From NCBI GenBank assembly GCA_900768245.1, contig CAAGCE010000104.1:1-15125 (forward strand): DNA of 15,125 nucleotides, read 5' to 3'. Shown piece by piece: positions 7,318 to 13,820 of the stretch. The translations under genes were made by a program, and so were the position numbers. How positions within the stretch are numbered: the first letter of the stretch is position 1; every line of letters begins with the position of its first letter. This stretch comes from Oscillospiraceae bacterium. GTDB lineage: Bacteria > Bacillota > Clostridia > Oscillospirales > Ruminococcaceae. The notes under the pieces were generated by a model. The model saw nothing but the letters and a program-made list of their open reading frames with translations. It did no database searches and was not told where the DNA came from.

Positions 7318-8865
7318 ATGTTAAAAGTTATGCTTGTTGATGATGAACCTAACGTTCGTCAGGGCGTAAAAATGATGATACCGTGGAGCGAGCTGGGACT
7401 TGAAGTCATTGCGGAAGGTGAGGACGGCGACGACGGTTTAAATAAAATACTTATAAATAACCCTGATATAGTCATAGCCGACGTAAAAATGCCGGGAATG
7501 ACAGGTATCCGGATGCTTGACGCAGCACAGAAAAGCGGTTTCAAAGGCAAAGCACTGATATTATCGGGCTATTCCGATTTTACCTATGCAAAGGAAGCTA
7601 TCTCTCTCGGCGTGAAGCAGTTCATACTTAAACCTGTTGACGAGGACGAGCTTATCGAGTGCCTGAAAACAGTCCGTGATGAGATAATTTCCGAAAAGGC
7701 AAGCGTCCTCCAACTTCAGAAGGGCAGCGAGTATATAAGCGAGCAGACCATAAGAGGACTTCTCTTAGGTGATATGTCAATGCTGAATGATGCCGATCTT
7801 TCAGCATATAAGGCATTTGATAAATTTGATACTGCGCTCATAAGCGTAGTTTCACCGACCCTGAATGACGGCAAAACAGCATTGCTTGATATAATACGCC
7901 GTCAGATCTCCGAGCTTGGAAACGTCGACGTGATAAATGTTGACCTCAGCGGTATGCTGGCAGTGATATTCAAAAACTGGAACGACGGAAAGATAAGGGA
8001 CAGCCTTAATAAAATAAGCCGTGACTATAAGGGAAAGATCTTCATTACCATAGGAAGCACAGCCGACAGGACCGACCGCATCTCCGAATCATACAGAACG
8101 GCGCACAGTCTTTATGAGAACAGATTCCTATATCTTCATTACGGAGTTGTGTCGCCCGATATTGCAGCGGAAATGCGTGATGTAAGCTCACAGCCTGCCG
8201 AAAGCTTCTCAAAGCAGTTCTTCACATTTATGGAGATAAACGATATTGCAAGACTGGAAAGCTGCTTTGACGATTTCAGAAATACTCTCTGCCGAAATTT
8301 CTATACTCCCGAAAAAATCAAAGTTGTATGCATAACGACAATAATTGACATAAAAAATTCCATAATCAAAAGCGTAGGGGAGAAAAAAGCCGAGCAGTTC
8401 AGCGATGAAATGATAATAAGCCAGATAGGCGCAATGAACAGCCTTTTTGAAATAATCGAGCTTATGAAGCGTGAGCTTATTGAGATCTCCAATACATTTT
8501 ACGGCAGAACCACCAAAAGTACAATGGAGCGTGTTGTCCGCTATATCCGTGCAAATTACAGCCAGGAGCTTCGCCTTGAAATGCTTGCGAACATCTTCGG
8601 CTATAACAGCGCATATCTTGGAAAAGTGTTCCATCAGTATACAGGTGATAACTTCAATAACTACCTTGACCGCATAAGAATAACCGAAGCAAAAAGACTT
8701 CTCTCCACCGACGAATACAAAGTGTATGAGGTGGCTGAAATGGTAGGCTACACCAACATAAACTATTTCCATAACAAGTTCAAAAAATATGTTGGCATAA
8801 GTCCTCTGAACTATAAAAAAGAGTGCCTTAACGACAGTTCGGCTGACGATGAGGAACAGGAATAA
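7318..8865 (+). CDS. YesN-type response regulator, AraC family
   Basis: 515 residues. The receiver covers residues 1-120 with D8/D9, phospho-acceptor D55 (IADVKMPG), S83 and K105. A middle region (about 130-390) lacks recognised motifs, as is usual for YesN proteins. The AraC/XylS DNA-binding domain is at about 401-505, with two helix-turn-helix units (LEMLANIFGYNSAYLGKVF and VYEVAEMVGYTNINYFHNKFKKYVGISP). The frame opens 18 nt earlier at a TTG (7300), but GGAAAGGA lies just before the ATG at 7318 and the protein then starts with the typical receiver MLKVMLVDDE. Partner of the upstream kinase. It most likely activates transcription of unlinked or neighbouring genes outside this window. The acidic tail (DDEEQE) is unusual but short. 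Confidence 0.94.
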   Translation: MLKVMLVDDEPNVRQGVKMMIPWSELGLEVIAEGEDGDDGLNKILINNPDIVIADVKMPGMTGIRMLDAAQKSGFKGKALILSGYSDFTYAKEAISLGVKQFILKPVDEDELIECLKTVRDEIISEKASVLQLQKGSEYISEQTIRGLLLGDMSMLNDADLSAYKAFDKFDTALISVVSPTLNDGKTALLDIIRRQISELGNVDVINVDLSGMLAVIFKNWNDGKIRDSLNKISRDYKGKIFITIGSTADRTDRISESYRTAHSLYENRFLYLHYGVVSPDIAAEMRDVSSQPAESFSKQFFTFMEINDIARLESCFDDFRNTLCRNFYTPEKIKVVCITTIIDIKNSIIKSVGEKKAEQFSDEMIISQIGAMNSLFEIIELMKRELIEISNTFYGRTTKSTMERVVRYIRANYSQELRLEMLANIFGYNSAYLGKVFHQYTGDNFNNYLDRIRITEAKRLLSTDEYKVYEVAEMVGYTNINYFHNKFKKYVGISPLNYKKECLNDSSADDEEQE

Positions 8866-8875
8866 GGCATAAAAA

Positions 8876-8930
8876 AACGGGACTGCTGCATTTTAACTGC
8901 ATCAGATCCCGTTCCTTTTTTTATTTTTTT
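8876..8930. terminator. Bidirectional terminator between convergent operons
   Basis: Outer stem AACGGGA (8876-8882) with TCCCGTT (8907-8913), then inner pairs CTG/CAG and TGCA/TGCA around a 7-nt loop. On the plus strand it is followed by a T-rich tract at 8916-8930. On the minus strand it is followed by TTTTTTTA. It should stop both the yesN-type gene and the MFS/copper operon. Confidence 0.85.
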
Positions 8931-8936
8931 TGGGGG

Positions 8937-8984
8937 GCGGCGGCATTAAATTTTGCTGTGAGCTGTAAGATGTCAAGCCGCCGC
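8937..8984. repeat. GC-rich inverted repeat downstream of the MFS gene
   Basis: GCGGCGGC (8937-8944) and GCCGCCGC (8977-8984) form a perfect 8-bp stem with a 32-nt loop. A G6 run sits at 8932-8937, just after a T-run. The site is 15 nt beyond the MFS stop codon. It may help 3'-end formation but lacks a T-tract on the minus strand. Confidence 0.5.
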
Positions 8985-8998
8985 GGTCCTTAAAAAGC

Positions 8999-10273
8999 TT
9001 ATTCCTTCCATTTGTATTTTCTAAGGATCAAGCTGAATACAAGGCATATCACGACCCCGATAACTCCTATAACGGAAAACATCATAGCCGCACCTGAGCC
9101 TTTTCCGCTGCCGAAGAGTGCAGAAAGTATACTGTTCGATGAGTGAGCGGACATAAACGGCTCAAAAACATCATCGACCATTATTCCGCCGAGGAAAAAG
9201 CCGATAGGGATAGTGAAAAACTGAAAAGTATTGCGGCAGGAGTATACACGTCCCTGCATATCATACGGTATCTCATTCCTGAAAATGACGTCCATATTGG
9301 CATTCATAAACGGAATACCGAGCCAGCCGAGGATCGCACCGATACACCATATAACAGGTAAGTTTCCGAATGCGAGCATAAAATTTTCCGTGCTCATTGA
9401 TAAAAATAGCGCAAGGCAGATAGCTCTGACCCTGTTTTTCGGAGCGGGTATAACAGCAGTAATAACGCTGCCCGCAAGAGTTGCGATACCGACGCAGGTG
9501 TTTACCGCACCGAGAACAGCCTTTCCTCCTATGCTTTTTGAAAGTACCATAGCAGGAAGAGCAGCGTCATAAGTCGATGCAATAAGGTTTATAAAAGCGA
9601 GAAAAATAATAAGATTAAAAATGAGCGGCTTGCTTTTCAGCCATAAAAGACCTTCACGGGTCGATCTCAGCAAAGATTCGCTGCCGCTGCTTTTTTCTGC
9701 TGCCTCAGGTATTTTTATAAAGAAAAGAAGAGTTAGAAAAGCTGCGGCAAATGTGGAAAGGTCTATGGCAATAACAGCATCAATGCCTGCAAGGGAAAAA
9801 ACGGCAGTAGCTATAACAGGTGTAAGAATCGAATTGAGCGACTGTGAAAAAGAGCGCATACTGCTTGTTTTCTGATAGAATTCCTTAGGAATGAGCAGCG
9901 TTGCGGCAACTTCGCTTGCAGGCTGCTGAACGGTATTCATAAGTCCGTTCACAGCATTTATCAGATACAGATGCCAAGGCATAAGGCTGCCTGTTTTTAC
10001 AAGAATAAGTACAGCGACTGTGCTGAGTGCAGCAATAAGGTCGCATATGAGCATCGTTTTCTTTTTGTTCCATTTGTCGCTTAAAGCACCTGCGAAAATA
10101 CTCATAATTACATACGGCGCATATGAGCAAACGGATAAAAGTGCGGTTTTCAATGCAGAACCGCTGTTCAAGTAGAGCCACAGCACAAGCGCATAGCTTG
10201 TCATTCCGCTTCCGAGTGCGGAAAGTGACTGCGTTGCCCAAAGAATAGTGTATGATTTTAAGCTTTTTTTCAT
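8999..10273 (-). CDS. MFS efflux transporter (macrolide-exporter-like, MFS_3 type)
   Basis: 424 residues with about twelve hydrophobic helices, a normal length for the major facilitator superfamily. The loop 2-3 signature appears as GALSDKWNKKK at about 62-72. Sequence style (an LWATQSLSALGSGM-like opening, QPASE after helix 4) fits the Mef/MFS_3 drug-exporter group rather than sugar carriers. The substrate cannot be read from sequence. AAAGGAG (10290-10284) precedes the ATG by 10 nt, and the spacer lies in the arm of a potential hairpin. It is the last gene after csoR and copA on the same strand with no promoter seen between, so copper should raise its mRNA. The leader suggests an extra translational control. 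Confidence 0.88.
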   Translation of the reverse strand: MKKSLKSYTILWATQSLSALGSGMTSYALVLWLYLNSGSALKTALLSVCSYAPYVIMSIFAGALSDKWNKKKTMLICDLIAALSTVAVLILVKTGSLMPWHLYLINAVNGLMNTVQQPASEVAATLLIPKEFYQKTSSMRSFSQSLNSILTPVIATAVFSLAGIDAVIAIDLSTFAAAFLTLLFFIKIPEAAEKSSGSESLLRSTREGLLWLKSKPLIFNLIIFLAFINLIASTYDAALPAMVLSKSIGGKAVLGAVNTCVGIATLAGSVITAVIPAPKNRVRAICLALFLSMSTENFMLAFGNLPVIWCIGAILGWLGIPFMNANMDVIFRNEIPYDMQGRVYSCRNTFQFFTIPIGFFLGGIMVDDVFEPFMSAHSSNSILSALFGSGKGSGAAMMFSVIGVIGVVICLVFSLILRKYKWKE

Positions 10274-10276
10274 AAT

Positions 10277-10321
10277 GACTTTGCTCCTTTGAAAATAAAA
10301 ATTTCACATAGATGCAAAGTC
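10277..10321 (-). promoter_or_regulatory. Hairpin C masking the MFS ribosome-binding site
   Basis: GACTTTGC (10321-10314 on the minus strand) can pair perfectly over 8 bp with GCAAAGTC (10284-10277). The second arm starts at the last G of the AAAGGAG site and runs to within 3 nt of the ATG. Forming it would hide the spacer and edge of the Shine-Dalgarno. The 29-nt loop makes it modest in stability. Confidence 0.45.
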
Positions 10322-10322
10322 C

Positions 10323-10369
10323 GAGGACAGCTTTATCCTCCATGCAATGTCCTCAAACCCTGCATGGAG
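10323..10369 (-). promoter_or_regulatory. Mutually exclusive hairpins A and B in the MFS leader
   Basis: Hairpin A pairs CTCCATGCA (10369-10361) with TGCATGGAG (10346-10338), 9 bp perfect. Hairpin B pairs GAGGACA (10354-10348) with TGTCCTC (10329-10323), 7 bp perfect. The left arm of B lies in the loop of A, and the right arm of A lies in the loop of B, so they compete or form a pseudoknot. The 5' arm of A is inside the 12-codon mini-ORF, so a ribosome there would disrupt A. This is the layout of translational attenuators of resistance genes. No T-tract follows, which argues against transcriptional attenuation. Confidence 0.5.
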
Positions 10370-10391
10370 CATCAACAATACAAAGCTTCAT
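10353..10391 (-). CDS. 12-codon mini-ORF, possible leader peptide of the MFS gene
   Basis: Encodes MKLCIVDAPCRV and stops at TGA. A very strong ribosome site, GAGGAGGG (10404-10397), lies 5 nt before the ATG and overlaps the TAG stop codon of copA, so translation could be coupled to copA. The 3' half of the mini-ORF forms the 5' arm of hairpin A. The peptide does not match leader motifs I know for erm, cat or mef genes. The two cysteines might bind copper, but that is speculation. A second start with GAGGA before it (ATG at 10343) opens a frame that overlaps the MFS gene and is probably not a gene. Alternative: decayed remnant of a lost gene. Confidence 0.5.
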   Translation of the reverse strand: MKLCIVDAPCRV

Positions 10392-10403
10392 AAAAACCCT
10401 CCT

Positions 10404-12923
10404 CTATTTTATTGATGTTACTTTATATCCTTGTGCTTCAACGGCTTTTTTCATCGTGCCGTTGCCGACCTCAGTTTTCAGCGTTACCACAGCTGTTCCT
10501 TTTGAATGGCTCACTTCTGCGGAGAGAACTCCGTCAAGTCCTTCAAGTGCTGTTTTTACATGATGCTCGCAGTTTTCGCACATCATTCCTTTTATATTTA
10601 TGGTTTTTGTCATATCTCCGTCAGGTAACCGGACGGGAACCGTTACTTTATTTTTTACTTTCTTATCTCTGCTCTGATCGTGAATTTTGCTGAAGTTAAG
10701 TCTGAGTGCATTTGATACTACGCAGAAGCTTGAAAGGCTCATTGCTGCTGCTCCGAACATTGGGTTAAGTGTAAGTCCCAGCGGAACAAAAACTCCTGCC
10801 GCAAGGGGTATTCCTATTACATTGTAGATGAATGCCCAGAACAGGTTTTCGTGGATATTTGTCAGCGTTGCCCGACTAAGACGTATTGCTGCGGGAACGT
10901 CCGAAAGAACGCTCTTCATAAGAACTACGTCGGCAGCATCGATAGCTACATCTGCGCCTGCGCCTATCGCAATTCCTATGTCGGCACTTGTGAGGGCAGG
11001 TGCGTCGTTTATTCCGTCTCCTACCATAGCGACCTTGCCGTACTGTTTAAGTCTGCGTATAACGGCTTCCTTTCCGTCGGGGAGAACTCCCGCAATGACC
11101 TCGTCAACACCTGACTGTGTGCCGATAGCTTTAGCTGTACGCTCGTTGTCGCCTGTGAGCATAACAACTCTGATACCCATATTCTGAAGTTCTTTTACAG
11201 CCTGCGGACTTTCTTCCTTTATTGTGTCCGCAACAGCGATTATACCCTCTATCTTATCTTCACGGGCAAAGAGCAGCGGTGTTTTTCCCTCTTCTGAAAG
11301 CTTTTCGGCTGTGCTTTTCAATGTGTCCGAGATATTAAAGCTGTCACCGATAAATTTAAGGCTTCCGCCCGTAAGCTTTTTACCGTCAAGGACTGCCGAA
11401 ATACCGTTTCCGACCAATGCTGTAAAGTCTGTAACATCTTCTGCGGCTATTGATCTTTCCTTGCTGTAAGCCATAACAGCCTTTGCAAGAGGGTGTTCAC
11501 TTTTTGATTCAAGTGCTGCGGCAATGCGGAGAAGCTCATTTTCTTCAACACCGTCTGCTGTAACAATATCTGTTACCTTAGGTTCGCCCTTTGTAACAGT
11601 ACCTGTTTTGTCAAGTGCAACGACCTGTACCTTCCCTGCTTCTTCAAGGGAAACAGCTGTTTTGAAAAGTATGCCGTTCTTTGCACCCATACCGTTGCCC
11701 ACCATTATCGCAACAGGTGTTGCAAGTCCAAGAGCACACGGACAGCTTATTACAAGCACGGATATGCCTCTTGCAAGTGCAAACGAAAATTCACGTCCTA
11801 TAAGGAGCCATACTATTGTTGTTATGATTGCGATAGTTATTACAATAGGAACAAATACACCTGAGACCTTGTCGGCAATTTTTGCGATAGGTGCTTTTGT
11901 TGCGGCAGCATCGCTCACCATTTTGATTATCTGTGAAAGGGTAGTGTCCTCACCTACTCTTGATGCTTCACATTTAAGATAGCCCGACTGATTTATTGTT
12001 GCCGCTGAAACACGATCGCCGACAGCCTTGTCGACAGGTATGCTTTCACCTGTGAGCGCAGCTTCGTTTACCGCACTTGTACCCTCTGTAACGATACCGT
12101 CAACAGGGATATTTTCACCCGGCTTAACAACAAAAATATCCCCCTTGTTTACCTGCTCGGCAGGAATGACCTGCTCAGCACCGTCCCTTATTACAGTTGC
12201 GGTTTTCGGTGCAAGCTTCATAAGACTTTTCAGAGCATCGGTGGTCTTGCCCTTTGAACGTGCTTCAAGTGTCTTGCCAACTGTGATAAGCGTTAATATC
12301 ATAGCTGCCGATTCAAAATAGAACTCGTCCATATATGTCATAACACCGTCCATATTGCCGTGGACCTGTGCGTCTGTCATCATAAAGAGAGCATAAACGC
12401 TCCAGATAAAAGAAGCCGCAGAACCAAGAGCTACAAGGGTATCCATATTGGGCGAACGCCGCCAAAGGCTCTTGAAACCGCTGATAAAGAATTTCTGGTT
12501 TATGACCATAACGATACCTGCAAGCAAAAGCTGTACAAGTCCCATAGCAACGTGATTTCCGTCGAACCATGCAGGCAAAGGCCAGTTCCACATCATATGT
12601 CCCATTGAAAAATACATCAGTATCAGAAGGAACACTATCGATGCAATAAGCCTTTTTTTCAGCAGCGGTGTTTCACGGTCTGCAAGAGCGTCAGCAACGT
12701 TTGAGGTATCAGCTGACTTTTCACCACCCTTTACCGATGCACCGTATCCTGCTTCGGTAACAGCGTTTATAACGTCCTGAGCCGAAGCTGTTCCCTCAAC
12801 ACCCATAGAATTTGTCAGCAGACTTACCGAGCAGGACGTTACGCCTTTGACCTTTGATACAGCCTTTTCAACCCTTGCGCTGCAAGCGGCACAGCTCATA
12901 CCCGTAACATTATACTGTACCAT
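10404..12923 (-). CDS. copA: Copper-exporting P1B-type ATPase with HMA domains at both ends
   Basis: 839 residues. It exports Cu(I) from the cytosol at the cost of ATP. An N-terminal HMA domain has GMSCAAC (C11, C14). After the membrane segments come TGES (291-294), the metal-site CPC (C394-C396), phosphorylation D438 in DKTGT, HP (H477/P478), TGDN (590-593) and GDGIND (635-640). YN and MSLSS in the last two helices are the Cu(I) signature of this class. Unusually, a second HMA domain with GMMCENC (C782, C785) follows the last helix through a charged linker and resembles a fused CopZ chaperone. The frame opens at TTG 12929, but AAGGAGG is 7 nt before the ATG at 12923 and only 1 nt before the TTG. 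It lies 12 nt behind csoR in one operon. Confidence 0.95.
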   Translation of the reverse strand: MVQYNVTGMSCAACSARVEKAVSKVKGVTSCSVSLLTNSMGVEGTASAQDVINAVTEAGYGASVKGGEKSADTSNVADALADRETPLLKKRLIASIVFLLILMYFSMGHMMWNWPLPAWFDGNHVAMGLVQLLLAGIVMVINQKFFISGFKSLWRRSPNMDTLVALGSAASFIWSVYALFMMTDAQVHGNMDGVMTYMDEFYFESAAMILTLITVGKTLEARSKGKTTDALKSLMKLAPKTATVIRDGAEQVIPAEQVNKGDIFVVKPGENIPVDGIVTEGTSAVNEAALTGESIPVDKAVGDRVSAATINQSGYLKCEASRVGEDTTLSQIIKMVSDAAATKAPIAKIADKVSGVFVPIVITIAIITTIVWLLIGREFSFALARGISVLVISCPCALGLATPVAIMVGNGMGAKNGILFKTAVSLEEAGKVQVVALDKTGTVTKGEPKVTDIVTADGVEENELLRIAAALESKSEHPLAKAVMAYSKERSIAAEDVTDFTALVGNGISAVLDGKKLTGGSLKFIGDSFNISDTLKSTAEKLSEEGKTPLLFAREDKIEGIIAVADTIKEESPQAVKELQNMGIRVVMLTGDNERTAKAIGTQSGVDEVIAGVLPDGKEAVIRRLKQYGKVAMVGDGINDAPALTSADIGIAIGAGADVAIDAADVVLMKSVLSDVPAAIRLSRATLTNIHENLFWAFIYNVIGIPLAAGVFVPLGLTLNPMFGAAAMSLSSFCVVSNALRLNFSKIHDQSRDKKVKNKVTVPVRLPDGDMTKTINIKGMMCENCEHHVKTALEGLDGVLSAEVSHSKGTAVVTLKTEVGNGTMKKAVEAQGYKVTSIK

Positions 12924-12935
12924 TTTCAAGCCTCC

Positions 12936-13247
12936 TTATTTCATAAGCTTCTGCAAGGCAGCAACAAGCTCGTCAATAACTTCATCCTTGCCCTCTTTTA
13001 TGTCACGGGCAACACAGCCTCGTATATGACTTGCAAGCAGCTCCTTATTAAAAGCATTCATAGCAGCATTTACAGCCGCAGACTGCATAAGCACATCATT
13101 GCAGTAAGCATTTTGTTCTATCATTGTCTGTATGCCTCTGACCTGTCCTTCAATACGCTTCAATCTGTTGAGCAGGGCTTTTTTCTGCTCATCGGAACGC
13201 ATAGTGGACTTGTTGCTGCAGCAGGGACATTCTTTTTTTTCGCTCAT
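12936..13247 (-). CDS. csoR: CsoR-type copper-sensing repressor
   Basis: 103 residues, DUF156/CsoR family, an all-helical repressor that releases DNA on binding Cu(I). The ligand set C49, H74, C78 keeps the C-x24-H-x3-C spacing of known CsoR proteins. The helical core begins at about residue 18 (RSDEQKKALLNRLKRIEGQVRGI). A short N-terminal extension has CPCC (C7, C9, C10), which is not part of the classical sensor and may bind metal too. A GGGG ribosome site lies 8 nt before the ATG, next to the proximal operator. It is followed 12 nt later by copA. Two operator-like sites upstream support autoregulation. Related family members sense formaldehyde, sulfide or nickel, but the ligand spacing plus copA point to copper. 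Confidence 0.93.
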   Translation of the reverse strand: MSEKKECPCCSNKSTMRSDEQKKALLNRLKRIEGQVRGIQTMIEQNAYCNDVLMQSAAVNAAMNAFNKELLASHIRGCVARDIKEGKDEVIDELVAALQKLMK

Positions 13248-13252
13248 ACGAC

Positions 13253-13269
13253 ATACCCCCCGGGTGTAT
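13253..13269 (-). promoter_or_regulatory. CsoR operator, proximal
   Basis: ATACCCCCCGGGTGTAT, a 17-nt G/C-tract palindrome flanked by ATAC and GTAT in the style of CsoR operators. It overlaps the leader just upstream of the csoR start. Its centre is 38 bp from that of the distal site. Confidence 0.75.
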
Positions 13270-13285
13270 TTCTTAATACGGTTAT

Positions 13286-13314
13286 ATTATATACCCCCTT
13301 ATGGTATTTGTCAA
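13286..13314 (-). promoter_or_regulatory. Copper operon promoter
   Basis: Minus strand TTGACA (13314-13309), 17-nt spacer, TATAAT (13291-13286): full sigma-A consensus. The spacer is filled by the distal operator, so bound CsoR should exclude RNA polymerase. Transcription would start near 13279. Confidence 0.88.
13291..13307 (-). promoter_or_regulatory. CsoR operator, distal, within the promoter
   Basis: ATACCCCCTTATGGTAT, 17 nt, with the same ATACCCCC half and end spacing as the proximal site. It lies between the -35 and -10 boxes. Confidence 0.75.
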
Positions 13315-13329
13315 GAGGCATTGCACAAA

Positions 13330-13362
13330 AAAACGTACACACCTTTAAAATGTGTACGTTTT
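13330..13362 (-). terminator. Terminator of the small broken gene
   Basis: Perfect 12-bp stem AAAACGTACACA/TGTGTACGTTTT (13330-13341 with 13351-13362) and a 9-nt loop. On the minus strand the stem ends in a run of seven T. It lies 25 nt after the stop codon of the small frame, showing that a transcript ends here, and it insulates the copper promoter. Confidence 0.85.
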
Positions 13363-13386
13363 GCATCAATATACATAAACATTATT

Positions 13387-13508
13387 TTAATCGGCTGAAA
13401 CTTCACTTTCATTGACAGTGCTGTCATCAAAATAGCTGAAGCCGCCGAAACAGCGTTCTGCGACCTGTCCTGAAATAATTTTATCATAGCTGTATCGTCC
13501 ATAGCCAT
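13387..13508 (-). pseudogene. Small protein gene with a disrupted reading frame
   Basis: On the minus strand a frame ending in TAA at 13389-13387 reads RYSYDKIISGQVAERC followed by FGGFSYFDDSTVNESEVSAD, about 37 residues with natural codon use, and stops just before the terminator. It has no start codon in frame. A good ribosome site (AAAAAGGGGG, 13519-13510) precedes ATG 13508 and ATG 13502, but these are in another frame that runs through the terminator hairpin and cannot be the real product. A one-base change between 13514 and 13495, for instance in the G5 run or after ATGGAC, would join them. It may be a true mutation, a sequencing error or a programmed shift. The product is an acidic, single-cysteine peptide of unknown role. 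No clear promoter is seen after the tRNA terminator. Confidence 0.45.
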
Positions 13509-13574
13509 TCCCCCTTTTTGTTCTTTCATCTTTTAAGACGACAAAAACGGAAAAATTGAAAAAATAAAAAGAAA

Positions 13575-13606
13575 AGTCTGCAAACTGTTTTGCTCAGTTT
13601 GCAGAC
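13575..13606 (-). terminator. tRNA-Arg terminator
   Basis: Perfect 12-bp stem (13576-13587 with 13595-13606) and a 7-nt loop, 5 nt after the tRNA. On the minus strand it is followed by TTTTCTTTTTATTTTTT. Confidence 0.88.
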
Positions 13607-13611
13607 CTAAG

Positions 13612-13686
13612 TGGCACCCCCTGCGAGAATCGAACTCACAACTAACCCTTAGGAGGGGTTTGTTATATCCATTTAACTAAGGAGGC
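13612..13686 (-). tRNA. tRNA-Arg, anticodon CCU
   Basis: 75 nt with the CCA end encoded. Acceptor GCCTCCT pairs with AGGGGGT (two G-U pairs). D arm GTTA/TAAC, anticodon stem AACCC/GGGTT with loop CTCCTAA (anticodon CCT, reads AGG), a 4-nt variable region, and T arm GTGAG-TTCGATT-CTCGC. Discriminator G. It has its own promoter and terminator. Confidence 0.93.
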
Positions 13687-13704
13687 TTTTTGATTACCTT
13701 ATCA

Positions 13705-13733
13705 AGTATAGCACAAATTTATACCTATTGCAA
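13705..13733 (-). promoter_or_regulatory. tRNA-Arg promoter
   Basis: Minus strand TTGCAA (13733-13728), 17-nt spacer, TATACT (13710-13705) with extended -10 TGCTATACT. It ends 18 nt before the tRNA. Confidence 0.78.
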
Positions 13734-13755
13734 GTATTTTTCATACATTTTTATC

Positions 13756-13784
13756 TTGAAATAATGCAGGACGTGTGATATAAT
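13756..13784 (+). promoter_or_regulatory. Promoter of the aminotransferase gene
   Basis: TTGAAA (13756-13761), 17-nt spacer, TATAAT (13779-13784) with extended -10 TGATATAAT. The leader is only about 30 nt, so there is no room for a T-box or other riboswitch. Confidence 0.82.
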
Positions 13785-13820
13785 ATATTCATATTCGTAT
13801 TATTGGGAGGATGTATGACA

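Noticed and set aside
9885..10343. Open frame of 152 codons on the minus strand with GAGGA before its ATG at 10343
   Set aside because: It overlaps the MFS gene in another frame for over 380 nt, and the product is rich in Cys, Arg and His without a recognisable domain. The start may matter only as part of the leader.
12924..12929. TTG start for copA
   Set aside because: It is only 1 nt from the ribosome site. The ATG at 12923 has correct 7-nt spacing.
13311..13529. 72-codon frame on the minus strand upstream of csoR
   Set aside because: It reads through a perfect terminator hairpin and into the csoR promoter. The natural codon pattern and stop before the terminator are in a different frame, reported as the broken small gene.
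13785..13814. T-box or other riboswitch upstream of ilvE
   Set aside because: The promoter leaves a leader of only about 30 nt with no stem-loop.
13803..13820. TTG start for ilvE
   Set aside because: It lies in the ribosome site itself, so the start must be a downstream ATG.
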